Origin: a virus
IMG/VR virus record: IMGVR_UViG_3300007354_000004
Location: 17,156-81,155 of that record
Direction: 5' to 3' (one strand)
DNA length: 64,000 bases
The translations under genes and the position numbers were made by a program. Below, in pieces: positions 9,846-18,143 of this stretch (the stretch's first letter is position 1; every line of letters begins with the position of its first letter). Below the pieces are notes generated by a model, which saw only the letters and a list, made by a program, of their open reading frames with translations, was not told the DNA's origin and searched no databases.

Positions 9846-10238
9846 CTAGGGGGTGTCTTCCTCGTCATCATCCCTATAGTGTTCCTCAGCGTCACGGTAT
9901 TCCCTCGCCCCCGTTCGTATACACCCATTACGGAGACAGGTGGGGTCGATTTCCTCCCGCAGCCGCGCCAGTTCCGCGTCCTGCGCGCGGATGTGCGCCA
10001 GCAGCAGGCGGGCGTCATTGTCCCGGCGCGTGAGTTCGTCCACCATCCCGCGTGCCCATCCCGCGTCTGGTGCGGCCAGGATAAGCGGATTCGTCGGGTA
10101 GTTGTCCTGTGCCACATACCATGTGGTATCCGGCACAGACTGTACATCTGGCGCGAGTATCCGGTAGTTTGCCTCCGCCCGCGCCTCGATGTCGCGCAGG
10201 GCGTCCGGGGTCAGCGGTCGGTCGTCAGTCAGTGTCAT
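9846..10238 (-). CDS. hypothetical protein, GC-rich island
   Basis: AAGGAGG followed by CCCCCG fixes the start at 10238. The 130-residue protein has the layout of small phage proteins that begin with a D-I-E-A-R-A helix and end with a helix of the R-x-x-D-A-E-L-A-R-L-R-E type. Two Cys (T-C-L-R-N-G-C) lie near the end. The gene is visibly more GC-rich than the replication genes. Function unknown. Confidence 0.6.
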   Translation of the reverse strand: MTLTDDRPLTPDALRDIEARAEANYRILAPDVQSVPDTTWYVAQDNYPTNPLILAAPDAGWARGMVDELTRRDNDARLLLAHIRAQDAELARLREEIDPTCLRNGCIRTGAREYRDAEEHYRDDDEEDTP

Positions 10239-10566
10239 CGGGGGCCTCCTTGAATTTGCCAGATAGTGGGTGTTCTCCCGTAGGAGAAAGCGTATAGTAG
10301 TCACAAACTACCGTCCACAGGTCCTCTAGCGTATCAAAACTCAGGGGCTTCCCTGGCTCTCTGATACAAAAGACAGCCCAGCGTTCTCCCTCATCTACCC
10401 TGGCACACTTACACGTATGGCAGCAACGAGGAAGAGTGTCTCTGAAGTTCTTGGGTGGTTTTAGTCTCTTTGCCGCTGCTGTCTTCTTGATAATCCGCAG
10501 GTGTTTATCAGCCATCGCCTTACCGATGTCCTCTGGCGCGTCGTTGGTCCAGTCGGTGTCAGTCAT
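10225..10566 (-). CDS. small Cys-containing protein
   Basis: A 113-residue protein with AGGAGGCCCCC upstream, the same leader as its downstream neighbour. A CCHTCKC cluster near residue 48, a later C-I-R-E and C-D-Y-Y suggest metal binding. Unknown function. Confidence 0.6.
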   Translation of the reverse strand: MTDTDWTNDAPEDIGKAMADKHLRIIKKTAAAKRLKPPKNFRDTLPRCCHTCKCARVDEGERWAVFCIREPGKPLSFDTLEDLWTVVCDYYTLSPTGEHPLSGKFKEAPDDTD

Positions 10567-10843
10567 GGTCGGGGGCCTCCTGGGATACGGACGGGAAGAA
10601 CGTCGCGGCGCAATACTGGCCCGGTGACATCATCCACACATCGAAGGCGCGAGACTTGCCCAATGCTTCGTCATTTGCGCATTCGACCGCCTCAATGAAG
10701 TTGTCGAACAGCCAATCCATATCGGGGTCAATGTCTTCTGGTGGCTCTTCGCCATGCTCTACGACAATCCACAGTTCTGGAATGTCGTCGGCGTCGTATT
10801 CAACGAACTTGTAGCCTTTGCTAGTGTACTGGTACATACTCAT
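10559..10843 (-). CDS. hypothetical acidic protein, 94 aa
   Basis: The gene starts at ATG 10843 after GAAGGAGGGG. It is Asp/Glu-rich with several Trp and no recognised motif. Part of the GC-rich island; a hairpin element lies immediately upstream. Confidence 0.6.
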   Translation of the reverse strand: MSMYQYTSKGYKFVEYDADDIPELWIVVEHGEEPPEDIDPDMDWLFDNFIEAVECANDEALGKSRAFDVWMMSPGQYCAATFFPSVSQEAPDHD

Positions 10844-10866
10844 CGTTCATCCCCTCCTTCAGGGTA

Positions 10867-10883
10867 GGGCGCTGTGCGCGCCC
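10867..10883 (-). repeat. intergenic hairpin, copy A
   Basis: The minus strand reads GGGCGC-GCACA-GCGCCC, a perfect 6-bp stem between the stop of the upstream gene and the ribosome site of the downstream gene. It is one of three related copies (see 11114 and 11381), each next to a conserved AGGGTAGGG tract on the plus strand. Confidence 0.65.
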
Positions 10884-10884
10884 G

Positions 10885-11091
10885 CTATAGACCTTTGGGT
10901 ACACGCTTTTCTTCGTTGATGACTACGACAACGTCGTAGTCGTATCCGCGTATATGAGGCACGGGCAGAATTTGGAAATGTACAATTTCTCCATCTTGAG
11001 CGCACTCTTCCAAGAACTCCCGAACCGTCTCAAGATCAGGCGCATTGCGATAGACTACCGCGCGCTGTGCCGTATATACATATTCGTCCAT
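10885..11091 (-). CDS. hypothetical protein, 68 aa
   Basis: Starts after GAGAGGG. Begins MDEYVYTAQRAVV; beta-alpha pattern, no recognised family. It lies between hairpin copies A and B. Confidence 0.6.
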   Translation of the reverse strand: MDEYVYTAQRAVVYRNAPDLETVREFLEECAQDGEIVHFQILPVPHIRGYDYDVVVVINEEKRVPKGL

Positions 11092-11113
11092 TGTTCATTC
11101 CCTCTCAGGGTAG

Positions 11114-11128
11114 GGCGCTTGTCGCGCC
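11114..11128 (-). repeat. intergenic hairpin, copy B
   Basis: The minus strand reads GGCGC-GACAA-GCGCC. It has the same position relative to stop and ribosome site as the other copies. Confidence 0.65.
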
Positions 11129-11130
11129 TG

Positions 11131-11361
11131 CTAGTCGTACTCAACCTCACGGGTGTCTTGTTCCGATACCTCAAAGCGTACACCACAGCGACACGTCTTC
11201 ATGATGCGTCGGTCTGCCAGCGTGAAGTTGTCTCGGTACACTCGGCGCAGTTCATGGTCTTCTACGTAGCTATACGACATGGCGCACTCATGACTGCAAA
11301 ACCACTCTTCGTTCCAGGGGTCATACCACCGCCAATCGTCTTGTGGATATTTTACGCGCAT
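11131..11361 (-). CDS. putative zinc-binding protein, 76 aa
   Basis: GGGAGGGGAGAG precedes ATG 11361. Cys and His occur as FCSHEC and later CRCG, a plausible zinc site of treble-clef type. It sits directly downstream of the integrase gene, separated by hairpin copy C. Unknown function. Confidence 0.6.
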   Translation of the reverse strand: MRVKYPQDDWRWYDPWNEEWFCSHECAMSYSYVEDHELRRVYRDNFTLADRRIMKTCRCGVRFEVSEQDTREVEYD

Positions 11362-11380
11362 CTCTCCCCTCCCAGGACAG

Positions 11381-11395
11381 GGCGCTTGTCGCGCC
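11381..11395 (-). repeat. intergenic hairpin, copy C
   Basis: The minus strand reads GGCGC-GACAA-GCGCC, identical in stem and loop to copy B, directly after the integrase stop codon. No T-run follows, so it is not a typical terminator; it could be an attenuator, processing site or mRNA stabiliser. Confidence 0.65.
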
Positions 11396-12253
11396 TTATA
11401 TCTTAATGTAGTGTACTGCGCTCTCGCCTACACGCATAGGCTCCATATAAATCTCGGTCGTCTTGACCGACGAATGTCCTAACTGCTTCTGAATAGCGCG
11501 AATAGGAGCACCACCTTCATCTGCCAACTTAGCCGAAGTGCGGCGAAGATCGTGCGGTCGCACATCGTATTTCTTCATAATCTTATTGAGCGAGGTCTTG
11601 TTCAGCCTATCTCCCAGATTACCGTGCCGGTCAATCGACACCAGAATGTAATCCTTGTAGTTGTCTTCGCGCCACAACTGAAACAGCGGAACATAACGAT
11701 CTGGAATTTCGGGGTGGCGGATCTTATTGCCCTTGCCAACGACATTTGCCAACAACCACACCCCGTCTTGCTGAATGAGTTGTTCCCACTTAACTGATAC
11801 CGCCTCTTCTCGTCGCAAACCAACGATCATCATCAAGACAATTGCAACCTTGTCTCTCAGCAAATCGGCTTTTTCCAGTAAGGCATGGGCTTCATCTTCG
11901 TCCAACCACTCACGCCACGTCTCACCCGACTGGCGGACATTCGAGACGAGACGGATACCTTCATACATCTCGTGCGTGATCAACTCGTGAATGTAGGCGT
12001 AACGGAAAAACTCACGCACCGCCGACAGTTTCTTATTGACGGTTGCGGGAGCATACTCTTTCTTGAGTTCCATCTTATACGCCGTGAAAACTGACACGGG
12101 CGACTGAAACGGGTTGGCCTGCTTACGCGCAATCGAAAACCGCAAGAAACTGACAATCGAAGCGCGGTAGGATTCACGCGACAGCGGAGACAGGTTCTCC
12201 AACAAAGTATTCAAAATTTCTTCGACTACATTCCGCTCGTATAGGGTTAGCAT
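11396..12253 (-). CDS. int: tyrosine recombinase / phage integrase
   Basis: A 285-residue site-specific recombinase from ATG 12253, chosen because GGAAGG lies five bases upstream. An N-terminal SAM-like core-binding domain (~1-100) precedes the catalytic domain. Catalytic residues, numbered from this start, are Arg147 (GLRREE), a Lys near 174-177 (GKGNK), His234 and Arg237 (PHDLRRT), His260 (LGHSS) and the nucleophile Tyr269 (EIYM). All are present. It has its own consensus promoter. Such enzymes integrate a prophage or resolve genome multimers; no att core was identified. Confidence 0.93.
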   Translation of the reverse strand: MLTLYERNVVEEILNTLLENLSPLSRESYRASIVSFLRFSIARKQANPFQSPVSVFTAYKMELKKEYAPATVNKKLSAVREFFRYAYIHELITHEMYEGIRLVSNVRQSGETWREWLDEDEAHALLEKADLLRDKVAIVLMMIVGLRREEAVSVKWEQLIQQDGVWLLANVVGKGNKIRHPEIPDRYVPLFQLWREDNYKDYILVSIDRHGNLGDRLNKTSLNKIMKKYDVRPHDLRRTSAKLADEGGAPIRAIQKQLGHSSVKTTEIYMEPMRVGESAVHYIKI

Positions 12254-12275
12254 CTCATCCTTCCTTTCTAACATC

Positions 12276-12304
12276 ATTATATCAGGAAAGATTCGCAGTG
12301 TCAA
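12276..12304 (-). promoter_or_regulatory. perfect-consensus integrase promoter
   Basis: TTGACA and TATAAT are both perfect and 17 bases apart on the minus strand. The -35 hexamer overlaps the stop codon of the RelE-like gene. It lies ~22 bases upstream of the integrase start. Confidence 0.85.
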
Positions 12305-12627
12305 GTCTCCCAGCGTTGAAGTTGTCTTAACAAAAAATCCATATTGTCGTGAGACAGCAGATGCAAAAAACGGAGGGTGCCTTTAACGTCTACATCGAAC
12401 AACACCCGCCAGCCCTGATTGCCCACTGTAATATAGCCGATCCACAAATCAGGCACGTTATCGACTTTATGGGCATTAAAAGAATTGGGCAAATGACACC
12501 AACCGTTCGTCTGAATGGCTTCGCCCATGATTCGGATCTTGTTGTCTACTCGTTTCTTGACGTGATTAGGTGCTTCAGTATAATCATCATAAAACTCTTC
12601 AACCATGCTCACATCACGTATTTTCAT
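12301..12627 (-). CDS. RelE/HigB-fold toxin-like protein
   Basis: A 108-residue protein with the RelE-superfamily pattern: N-terminal helices (V-E-E-F-Y-D-D-Y, K-K-R-V-D-N-K-I-R-I-M), then S-F-N-A-H-K-V, a beta-hairpin ending W-I-G-Y-I, W-R-V-L-F-D-V and finally L-H-L-L-S-H-D. Members usually cut mRNA in the ribosomal A site and are paired with an antitoxin. No partner antitoxin is evident: the neighbours are an integrase and a methyltransferase. It could be an orphan or anti-host factor. The fold call is by pattern only. Confidence 0.65.
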   Translation of the reverse strand: MKIRDVSMVEEFYDDYTEAPNHVKKRVDNKIRIMGEAIQTNGWCHLPNSFNAHKVDNVPDLWIGYITVGNQGWRVLFDVDVKGTLRFLHLLSHDNMDFLLRQLQRWET

Positions 12628-13186
12628 GAAACTTATCTCTCTCGGCTTTGCCGGGTTTATTGAGTCGAGCGAACGTCATCTGCTGCCCGATATTCAACCC
12701 CCAGGTCAGCCACATAGTAGGAAACTGCGCACCGCCCCCGTTCCACCCCTTTTCGGGCATTTTGAAATCCACCCTCTGATCGTAAAAGATAATCTCTGCA
12801 CCATATTCCCGAATTAAGTTCTGTCCAGCGGCAGCACCCAATACCTCGATAGGAAGTAGTAAAGCAAACGGAAATTCCAACTCGTAACTTCGTCTCAACC
12901 AGTCGTATTTCGCGGAGAAGGGCGGGTTGGTGATCTGGATTTCGCACCCCTTCGGCACTGACATCGTGAAGAAATTATCGCCTGTCAGGAGATCGGTCGC
13001 TGTTACCCTAAAGCAGTCTTTTTCGAGCGCTCTAACCAGATACCCCTCACCTGCCGCTGACTCCCACACATGAGAAAATCTAGATAAAAAGGGACGCAGC
13101 GGATTTAGAGCATAAGGCGGTGTCTGACACCGATCCATCTTATGCGACTTAGAAATGTCACCTTTTCTGTTCGTTTTGGGCTTCAC
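12614..13186 (-). CDS. adenine-specific DNA methyltransferase (Dam-like)
   Basis: A 190-residue protein starting at GTG 13186, which overlaps the upstream stop (GTGA). The AdoMet-binding segment is W-E-S-A-A-G-E-G-Y-L near residue 42 and the catalytic motif TNPPFS is at 86-91, typical of N6-adenine methyltransferases. It is shorter than standard Dam, like many phage forms. It probably protects phage DNA from restriction; its target is unknown. Confidence 0.82.
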   Translation of the reverse strand: MKPKTNRKGDISKSHKMDRCQTPPYALNPLRPFLSRFSHVWESAAGEGYLVRALEKDCFRVTATDLLTGDNFFTMSVPKGCEIQITNPPFSAKYDWLRRSYELEFPFALLLPIEVLGAAAGQNLIREYGAEIIFYDQRVDFKMPEKGWNGGGAQFPTMWLTWGLNIGQQMTFARLNKPGKAERDKFHENT

Positions 13187-13980
13187 GAGATCCGTCTTTC
13201 TTCTGCTTTCTGGCGAGCGTCAAACTTCTCTTTCATCTGACGATAAATAATCTCTTCATCCAATGTCACACCGAGAAACTTCATCAGCCGATCTACCGCT
13301 CTAACCGCAATTTCATTCTTATCGTAATAAGGCTCCCAGTTAAACTCAGCCAGAATAACTTCATCCCCGTTATTTTTGGCAATCAGATAGGGACCAACCA
13401 CTTCGTAATGAATCTCAGGATCGATGCCTGCCTTTTTACTTGTCTCAGAGAATAACTCTTTCCTGAGTTCGGATACGTCCGAAGCGGGATCGGTCAGTAT
13501 CTCCCAGATTTTGGGGTTGTCGTTGATCTGCCCAGATTCGGCTACCGATCTCGCCAAAACGAGTTTAGAAATAGGTGTTTCCAGAGGGTTAAACTCAATA
13601 ATTTTACCTTCGACAACGGGCGGCTTGACATTTCCCAATACAAATGTCCTTGCCGCTCGCATGTGATTTTGAATGGTGGTCCAGGTCAGATCAGGACATC
13701 TCTTTTCCGCATAAAGACGAAACTGGTAATCATAACTTTTACGCACTTCAAACCCAAGATGATCCCAGATATCCTCAATCATACACAAAGCTGTTGCCCT
13801 CACTAATTTAAAGCCTTCGGAGAGAGCATCGCTCATCTGTGCAGCATTATTTAACAGCGAAAATCTTTCATCTACGTCTTCTTGAGATTGATATTTTTTG
13901 ACTTCTTCCAAAGCTTTATGGACAATTGCCTCACCCGTGAGTTGCCCCAGATTTTCAGACTGAACAGTTAGTGTTCCCAT
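13183..13980 (-). CDS. hypothetical protein of replication block
   Basis: A 265-residue, mostly helical charged protein between the DNA polymerase and methyltransferase genes. The N-terminal half contains a run of helices with W-T-T-I-Q-N-H-M-R-A-A, which could be DNA-binding. No family recognised. Its start overlaps the polymerase stop, so it is probably cotranslated. Confidence 0.65.
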   Translation of the reverse strand: MGTLTVQSENLGQLTGEAIVHKALEEVKKYQSQEDVDERFSLLNNAAQMSDALSEGFKLVRATALCMIEDIWDHLGFEVRKSYDYQFRLYAEKRCPDLTWTTIQNHMRAARTFVLGNVKPPVVEGKIIEFNPLETPISKLVLARSVAESGQINDNPKIWEILTDPASDVSELRKELFSETSKKAGIDPEIHYEVVGPYLIAKNNGDEVILAEFNWEPYYDKNEIAVRAVDRLMKFLGVTLDEEIIYRQMKEKFDARQKAEERRIS

Positions 13981-15710
13981 TTATCAGATACCACCCCTTC
14001 GACCGGAAACTGTACGGACGGACAGATCTCAGACCCCGCTTCCATCATGGCCTGTTTCATATCGGCAAAACAATCTTGAGCCTGTGATTCGTGACAGGAT
14101 AGAACTAATTCGTCATGTAACCCAATGATAAAGTGAGCGTCGTAACTCTTCTTCTGGATTATATCATAAATTTTAACTTCGGCTAATTTTGCCATATCCG
14201 CACCGGTTGTTTGAATGGGGTAGTTTCGAGATTCTTTCTTGAGACGCCACTGCATACGCGGGCTGGTGTCCTCAAAGTAAATCCTGCGCCCCATGACCGA
14301 CTGAGTATAGCCGTGTTGCATAACTCCCTTAATTTGATAATCGCCCCACTGTTTGGCTTTACGATAGGTATTGAAAATTTTCTTTTGTAGTTTCTCGGCT
14401 TCCTTTTCAGACAACCCCATGCGCGAAGCGAGATTAACGTGCCATACCCCATAGAAAGAGGCGAGCACTCCGATCTTCATAATCTGGCGGCGCGGATCTT
14501 TTTTGGTAATCTCTTCGCCCCACACGTCTTTACCGAAGGCAGAGTAAATATCACTTGAATTAGCAGCGGCGATCATCTTCTCGTCCTGAGAGACGTGCGC
14601 TAGAATTCGAGGCTCCTGTTGTGACCAGTCGGCTACCAACAACTTATGACCTGGGAGGGGCAGAAATAGCGATCTGAAATTTGGCCTCACACCGTCTGGT
14701 CGCGGAATTTGTTGCATGTTCGGATCCGAACACGAAAATCGTGCGGTAATTGGTCCTAATTGGTTCCAGTTAGGATGAATTCGACCTGTAATGGGATTAA
14801 TGAATTCGTCCCAGTGCCAGCCCAACATCTTGAACCACGTTTTGTACTCTAAAACCAGAGGAATAAGGGGGTGCTGATCCTGCCGCTCTTCCAGAGTACC
14901 GCGCTGTGTGTTATTAACTTTGACGCCAACTTTATGTAAAGCAGGCTTTAACTGCTGCCAGGCATTCCACTTAATCTCGTTGACGGGAATTTCTTCGGTA
15001 TATTTCTCGCCCTTTTTGGTGCGCTCAACTTCGATAATAAAGTCTTCACCTAAGATATCTACGATTTGAGATTGAATCTGATCCAACACAGCAGGAATTT
15101 GCGCTCGAATGGCCTCAAACTGTTCGATATCAATGCCGATGCCTGTTAAAGTCTTGTCCAGAGTCACCAGAACATCTTTGTTTTCGAGATCGACCACCCA
15201 CTCCATACCGCACAGACTGACTTCTTTCATCTGTTCGTCGCGAAGTTTAATTAAATGTTTGCAGTCGTTCTCGATATAGTGGAGTTGATCTTCACTTAAC
15301 CCCCCTCCCGTGAACGATTCCTGCAAGGACTTATCAACTAAAATTCCCAGTCTACGAGCGAGAACATCTTCTAATTTATTAGAGATGGACAGGCCGTTAT
15401 TCAGCACTCTCTCAACTAAAAGTGTATCATAAATATTCTGAGGCTTAACTTCGATATGGTGATCGACTTTCATCCTGAAACACAAGACAGTGAGATCGAA
15501 ATCTGCATAATGAATAACTTTCATAACAGACGGATCTTCAAGTAGGGGAGCCAGCCGCTCAAACCTCTCGGTTAATACCCAGACATCTTCTCCATCTGAT
15601 AAGCCGACAGCGGTAATCTGAGCCGAAAAACGATCTTTTCCGTCCGTCTCGATATCCAACCCTAAGACAGTTGGGAACAGAGGCAGCGTATTAAGATTCA
15701 ATTCCAACAC
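13968..15710 (-). CDS. polA: family A DNA polymerase (PolA)
   Basis: A 580-residue replicative polymerase with a 3'-5' exonuclease domain (~15-190; Exo I LDIET with Asp19 and Glu21) and a polymerase domain (~310-580). Motif A is DWSQQEPR at Asp361, motif B R408-x3-K412-x7-YG, motif C HDE at 532-534. The residue aligning with E. coli Phe762 is Leu416. There is no 5'-3' exonuclease domain, as usual in phages. It is grouped with helicase, primase and exonuclease genes on the same strand. Confidence 0.95.
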   Translation of the reverse strand: MLELNLNTLPLFPTVLGLDIETDGKDRFSAQITAVGLSDGEDVWVLTERFERLAPLLEDPSVMKVIHYADFDLTVLCFRMKVDHHIEVKPQNIYDTLLVERVLNNGLSISNKLEDVLARRLGILVDKSLQESFTGGGLSEDQLHYIENDCKHLIKLRDEQMKEVSLCGMEWVVDLENKDVLVTLDKTLTGIGIDIEQFEAIRAQIPAVLDQIQSQIVDILGEDFIIEVERTKKGEKYTEEIPVNEIKWNAWQQLKPALHKVGVKVNNTQRGTLEERQDQHPLIPLVLEYKTWFKMLGWHWDEFINPITGRIHPNWNQLGPITARFSCSDPNMQQIPRPDGVRPNFRSLFLPLPGHKLLVADWSQQEPRILAHVSQDEKMIAAANSSDIYSAFGKDVWGEEITKKDPRRQIMKIGVLASFYGVWHVNLASRMGLSEKEAEKLQKKIFNTYRKAKQWGDYQIKGVMQHGYTQSVMGRRIYFEDTSPRMQWRLKKESRNYPIQTTGADMAKLAEVKIYDIIQKKSYDAHFIIGLHDELVLSCHESQAQDCFADMKQAMMEAGSEICPSVQFPVEGVVSDKWEH

Positions 15711-15925
15711 TCCTTATACCACACACTCGCGCCCATATCATGAATAGAAAAGTAGAAATGATAGAGTTGGTTGGTCCTGAAATCCTGACAGATCAGGCTC
15801 ACGTAAGTATCAAAACTCTCAGTATTAATGCCTTTCTGCAGGATCACGAGTCGTTCCATCACACTTATAGGAACAGCGTATTGAGGCGGCTGGTTATAGA
15901 TTTCGGGAGCGGGATCAGCGAACAT
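15698..15925 (-). CDS. hypothetical protein, 75 aa
   Basis: A small protein between helicase and polymerase genes, overlapping both by 11-13 bases. Begins MFADPAPEIY; no recognised family. The coupling suggests a role in, or regulation with, replication. Confidence 0.65.
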   Translation of the reverse strand: MFADPAPEIYNQPPQYAVPISVMERLVILQKGINTESFDTYVSLICQDFRTNQLYHFYFSIHDMGASVWYKECWN

Positions 15926-17375
15926 AACGCCACTTTTCTACTAACCGTTTGGCTTCCGGCAACTCTAAAAGGTGCTCGAAAACCAGACTGTCTTCCTTTT
16001 TAGTGAATAACTCAGGATCGAAATAACGTGTATAGTTACCTTCCCATTTTAACGGGAATTGTCCGGTTTGTCCACCCCGATATTTCTGAATCTGAATCCA
16101 GGCGTGATAAGGATCCATTTCTTCGGGCGTATTGAAATCTACTCCGTTGGATTCCATCGCGGGATAGTTAATCACTTCCACGATAATGTTTGCCGCCATT
16201 GTCGCGCCGCGACTCCAGCGGAGTCCGTTCAATCCGGCAATATAATATTTGCCACGATTGTTTCCGTAGGTAGACTGCGATACCATCAGCACCGAACAAT
16301 CTAAGAGTCTCGCAATGGCGAAGTGATTACGCGCTACTTTTTCAATGCGCTGTTCTTTGTTCTCGGTTTCATCGGTAAAAAGCTCAGTGTAATCCGTTCC
16401 CAGCTGATAAAGAGGACCGTGCTCACTCGCGTGTAAGGACAAGGCTTGATATCTCAGGACATCGGTTGTCAGGAGATTCGAGTCATCGATGAACAAAGGC
16501 AGTGTCCCAACGAACTCGGTCCAGTCGATTAGCTTTTCGAGTTCCCACGTCTCTAAGGGAGTCTTACCACCAATTAATCTTGTGTAATCAATTCCAGCCA
16601 ACAGAGACGCGGCGCGAGAAATTAACTCTTCTTCGTCCATCTCCAAACTATTTAAAGCCACACAGCCTTGAACACCGTTAGATTTCAGCCCTATGGCTGT
16701 GCCCAATAAAACTAACAAAAGTAAGGAAGACTTGCCCGTGCCGGACATACCGTGTAATACAGAGAGTTGTCCGCGTGGAAATAACTGAGACGACAGGAAA
16801 GATGGCAGTCCAACAGGCAAGAGCACAAGCTGCTCTCCGGCATACTGTCGCTCCCATTTGTCGATAACAGACGGAATAATATCCGAAGTATGTTTATAGC
16901 CTTCATTGGTCTGTGTCTCAACCTGAAAGGTTTCAATAATATCGGCTAACCACTCGTTCAAAGAAGAAACCGACGAGACATGCGCCTCAAAGATATCTTC
17001 GCTGGTTCCCAACTTGGAGACTGCTGCGGCATTTTTAATCGTGCGATAAATTGTACCTGATTTATAAACGACATCGGCAAATTCCAGGAGAGTATTCGGA
17101 TCGAATTTGAAGATACCGTGTTTATTTTCCAGATCAGTAACTAGCTGGTGTAAATACTCTTCTCGATAACTGACCCCCGCAATCGTCGGATCGCTCCTGC
17201 TCTGCAAGAATGACTGGCTGATCTTGTCCCAGATTAGTGAGTGATCAATCCCAAAGCCTTTTTCATCATAAATAAATTTCGACGGAACGAGATCGGGAAT
17301 AACCAGCGCGGCGGCTTGCTTGCCGTGCTTGAGGACGGATCCAATTAAAATCTGTTCGGCCTGTTTTATGTCCAT
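15915..17375 (-). CDS. replicative DNA helicase (DnaB-like)
   Basis: A 486-residue protein. The N-terminal ~110 residues have the DnaB N-domain pattern (A-E-Q-I-L-I-G-S-V-L-K-H). The RecA-fold domain has Walker A GMSGTGKSS (209-217), an acidic N-S-L-E-M-D segment near 243 in the Walker-B-like position, and LMVSQST near 358 as sensor strand. It unwinds DNA at the fork and works with the primase and PolA encoded nearby. AGGGAACAC precedes the ATG. Confidence 0.9.
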   Translation of the reverse strand: MDIKQAEQILIGSVLKHGKQAAALVIPDLVPSKFIYDEKGFGIDHSLIWDKISQSFLQSRSDPTIAGVSYREEYLHQLVTDLENKHGIFKFDPNTLLEFADVVYKSGTIYRTIKNAAAVSKLGTSEDIFEAHVSSVSSLNEWLADIIETFQVETQTNEGYKHTSDIIPSVIDKWERQYAGEQLVLLPVGLPSFLSSQLFPRGQLSVLHGMSGTGKSSLLLLVLLGTAIGLKSNGVQGCVALNSLEMDEEELISRAASLLAGIDYTRLIGGKTPLETWELEKLIDWTEFVGTLPLFIDDSNLLTTDVLRYQALSLHASEHGPLYQLGTDYTELFTDETENKEQRIEKVARNHFAIARLLDCSVLMVSQSTYGNNRGKYYIAGLNGLRWSRGATMAANIIVEVINYPAMESNGVDFNTPEEMDPYHAWIQIQKYRGGQTGQFPLKWEGNYTRYFDPELFTKKEDSLVFEHLLELPEAKRLVEKWRYVR

Positions 17376-17545
17376 GTGTTCCCTAGAAAGTAGTCTGACC
17401 AGTATAGAATTAAGCCTTCGAGCGTATTAGAGTCAATAACACCCTCTAGACTGTCTATAAAGTCGAGCATATCAAAGTGTGTTGATGCAGTTTTCAGGTA
17501 TTCAACGAAACCCACCACCGGCACACCATTAGCCGAATACCTCAT
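17366..17545 (-). CDS. hypothetical protein, 59 aa
   Basis: Start is uncertain. ATG 17545 gives a short 17-base overlap with the upstream gene, in keeping with the operon; a GTG at 17638 with GGGAG upstream would give 90 residues but a 110-base overlap. Unknown function. Confidence 0.5.
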   Translation of the reverse strand: MRYSANGVPVVGFVEYLKTASTHFDMLDFIDSLEGVIDSNTLEGLILYWSDYFLGNTWT

Positions 17546-17768
17546 GTGCGCAATTGCAACCAGCCCCGCACCCATCTGAATCAGTCTCAGAATTTGGGCG
17601 CTTAAAGATTGCAACCGCTCGTGAGAGTTGCCATCCACTGATGTTTACTAACTCCCATCCCCGCTCACCCAAAACATGAATGTCATACTTTCCTTGCGGC
17701 TCATGCTGATCGGGTGAGACGTGAAAAATCTCTCGGTCGAATTCGCAAACCAGATATTCCCAGATCAT
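17529..17768 (-). CDS. DUF4177-like protein
   Basis: A 79-residue protein beginning MIWEYLVCEF, then L-G-E-R-G-W-E-L-V and a final I-F-K-R-P. That order (WEY...GWELV...FKRP) is the signature of DUF4177-type small proteins. GGAG precedes the ATG. The C-terminal tail has a CGAGCNC cluster. Function unknown. Confidence 0.65.
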   Translation of the reverse strand: MIWEYLVCEFDREIFHVSPDQHEPQGKYDIHVLGERGWELVNISGWQLSRAVAIFKRPNSETDSDGCGAGCNCAHEVFG

Positions 17769-17771
17769 AAA

Positions 17772-18143
17772 CTACTCCAACACCAAAATTAAATGCTCAC
17801 TGTCTTTAATCAGTTCAAGCCCGTACTTATAGAAAAAAGTCTCAAACGCTTCCAAAGTATCAAATTCCAGATAAAACACGGAATAGGGTATGTCTCTCCA
17901 CATATTATAATCGTCTTCACCGTGATTTTTCCCAAAATCAAACCAGCCAAAAGAGTATTCAATTTCCTTCTTCTTCTGTATTACCGGCTCGCCTTTTTCA
18001 TTCAACACAGCAACATATTTTATACTAGTTGTTTTTCTTTGCCTCTCTTGCCTCCACCACGTTTCTTCCTGAGCACCATACATAGATTCTTCTACAAAAT
18101 CATAGTCCCATATATCACTTTGTTCAGCCAGATAGACTCTCAT
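17772..18143 (-). CDS. hypothetical protein, 123 aa
   Basis: ATG 18143 is chosen because GTGGAG lies six bases upstream and the ATG overlaps the primase stop (ATGA). The protein is charged and aromatic-rich; no family recognised. Confidence 0.65.
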   Translation of the reverse strand: MRVYLAEQSDIWDYDFVEESMYGAQEETWWRQERQRKTTSIKYVAVLNEKGEPVIQKKKEIEYSFGWFDFGKNHGEDDYNMWRDIPYSVFYLEFDTLEAFETFFYKYGLELIKDSEHLILVLE

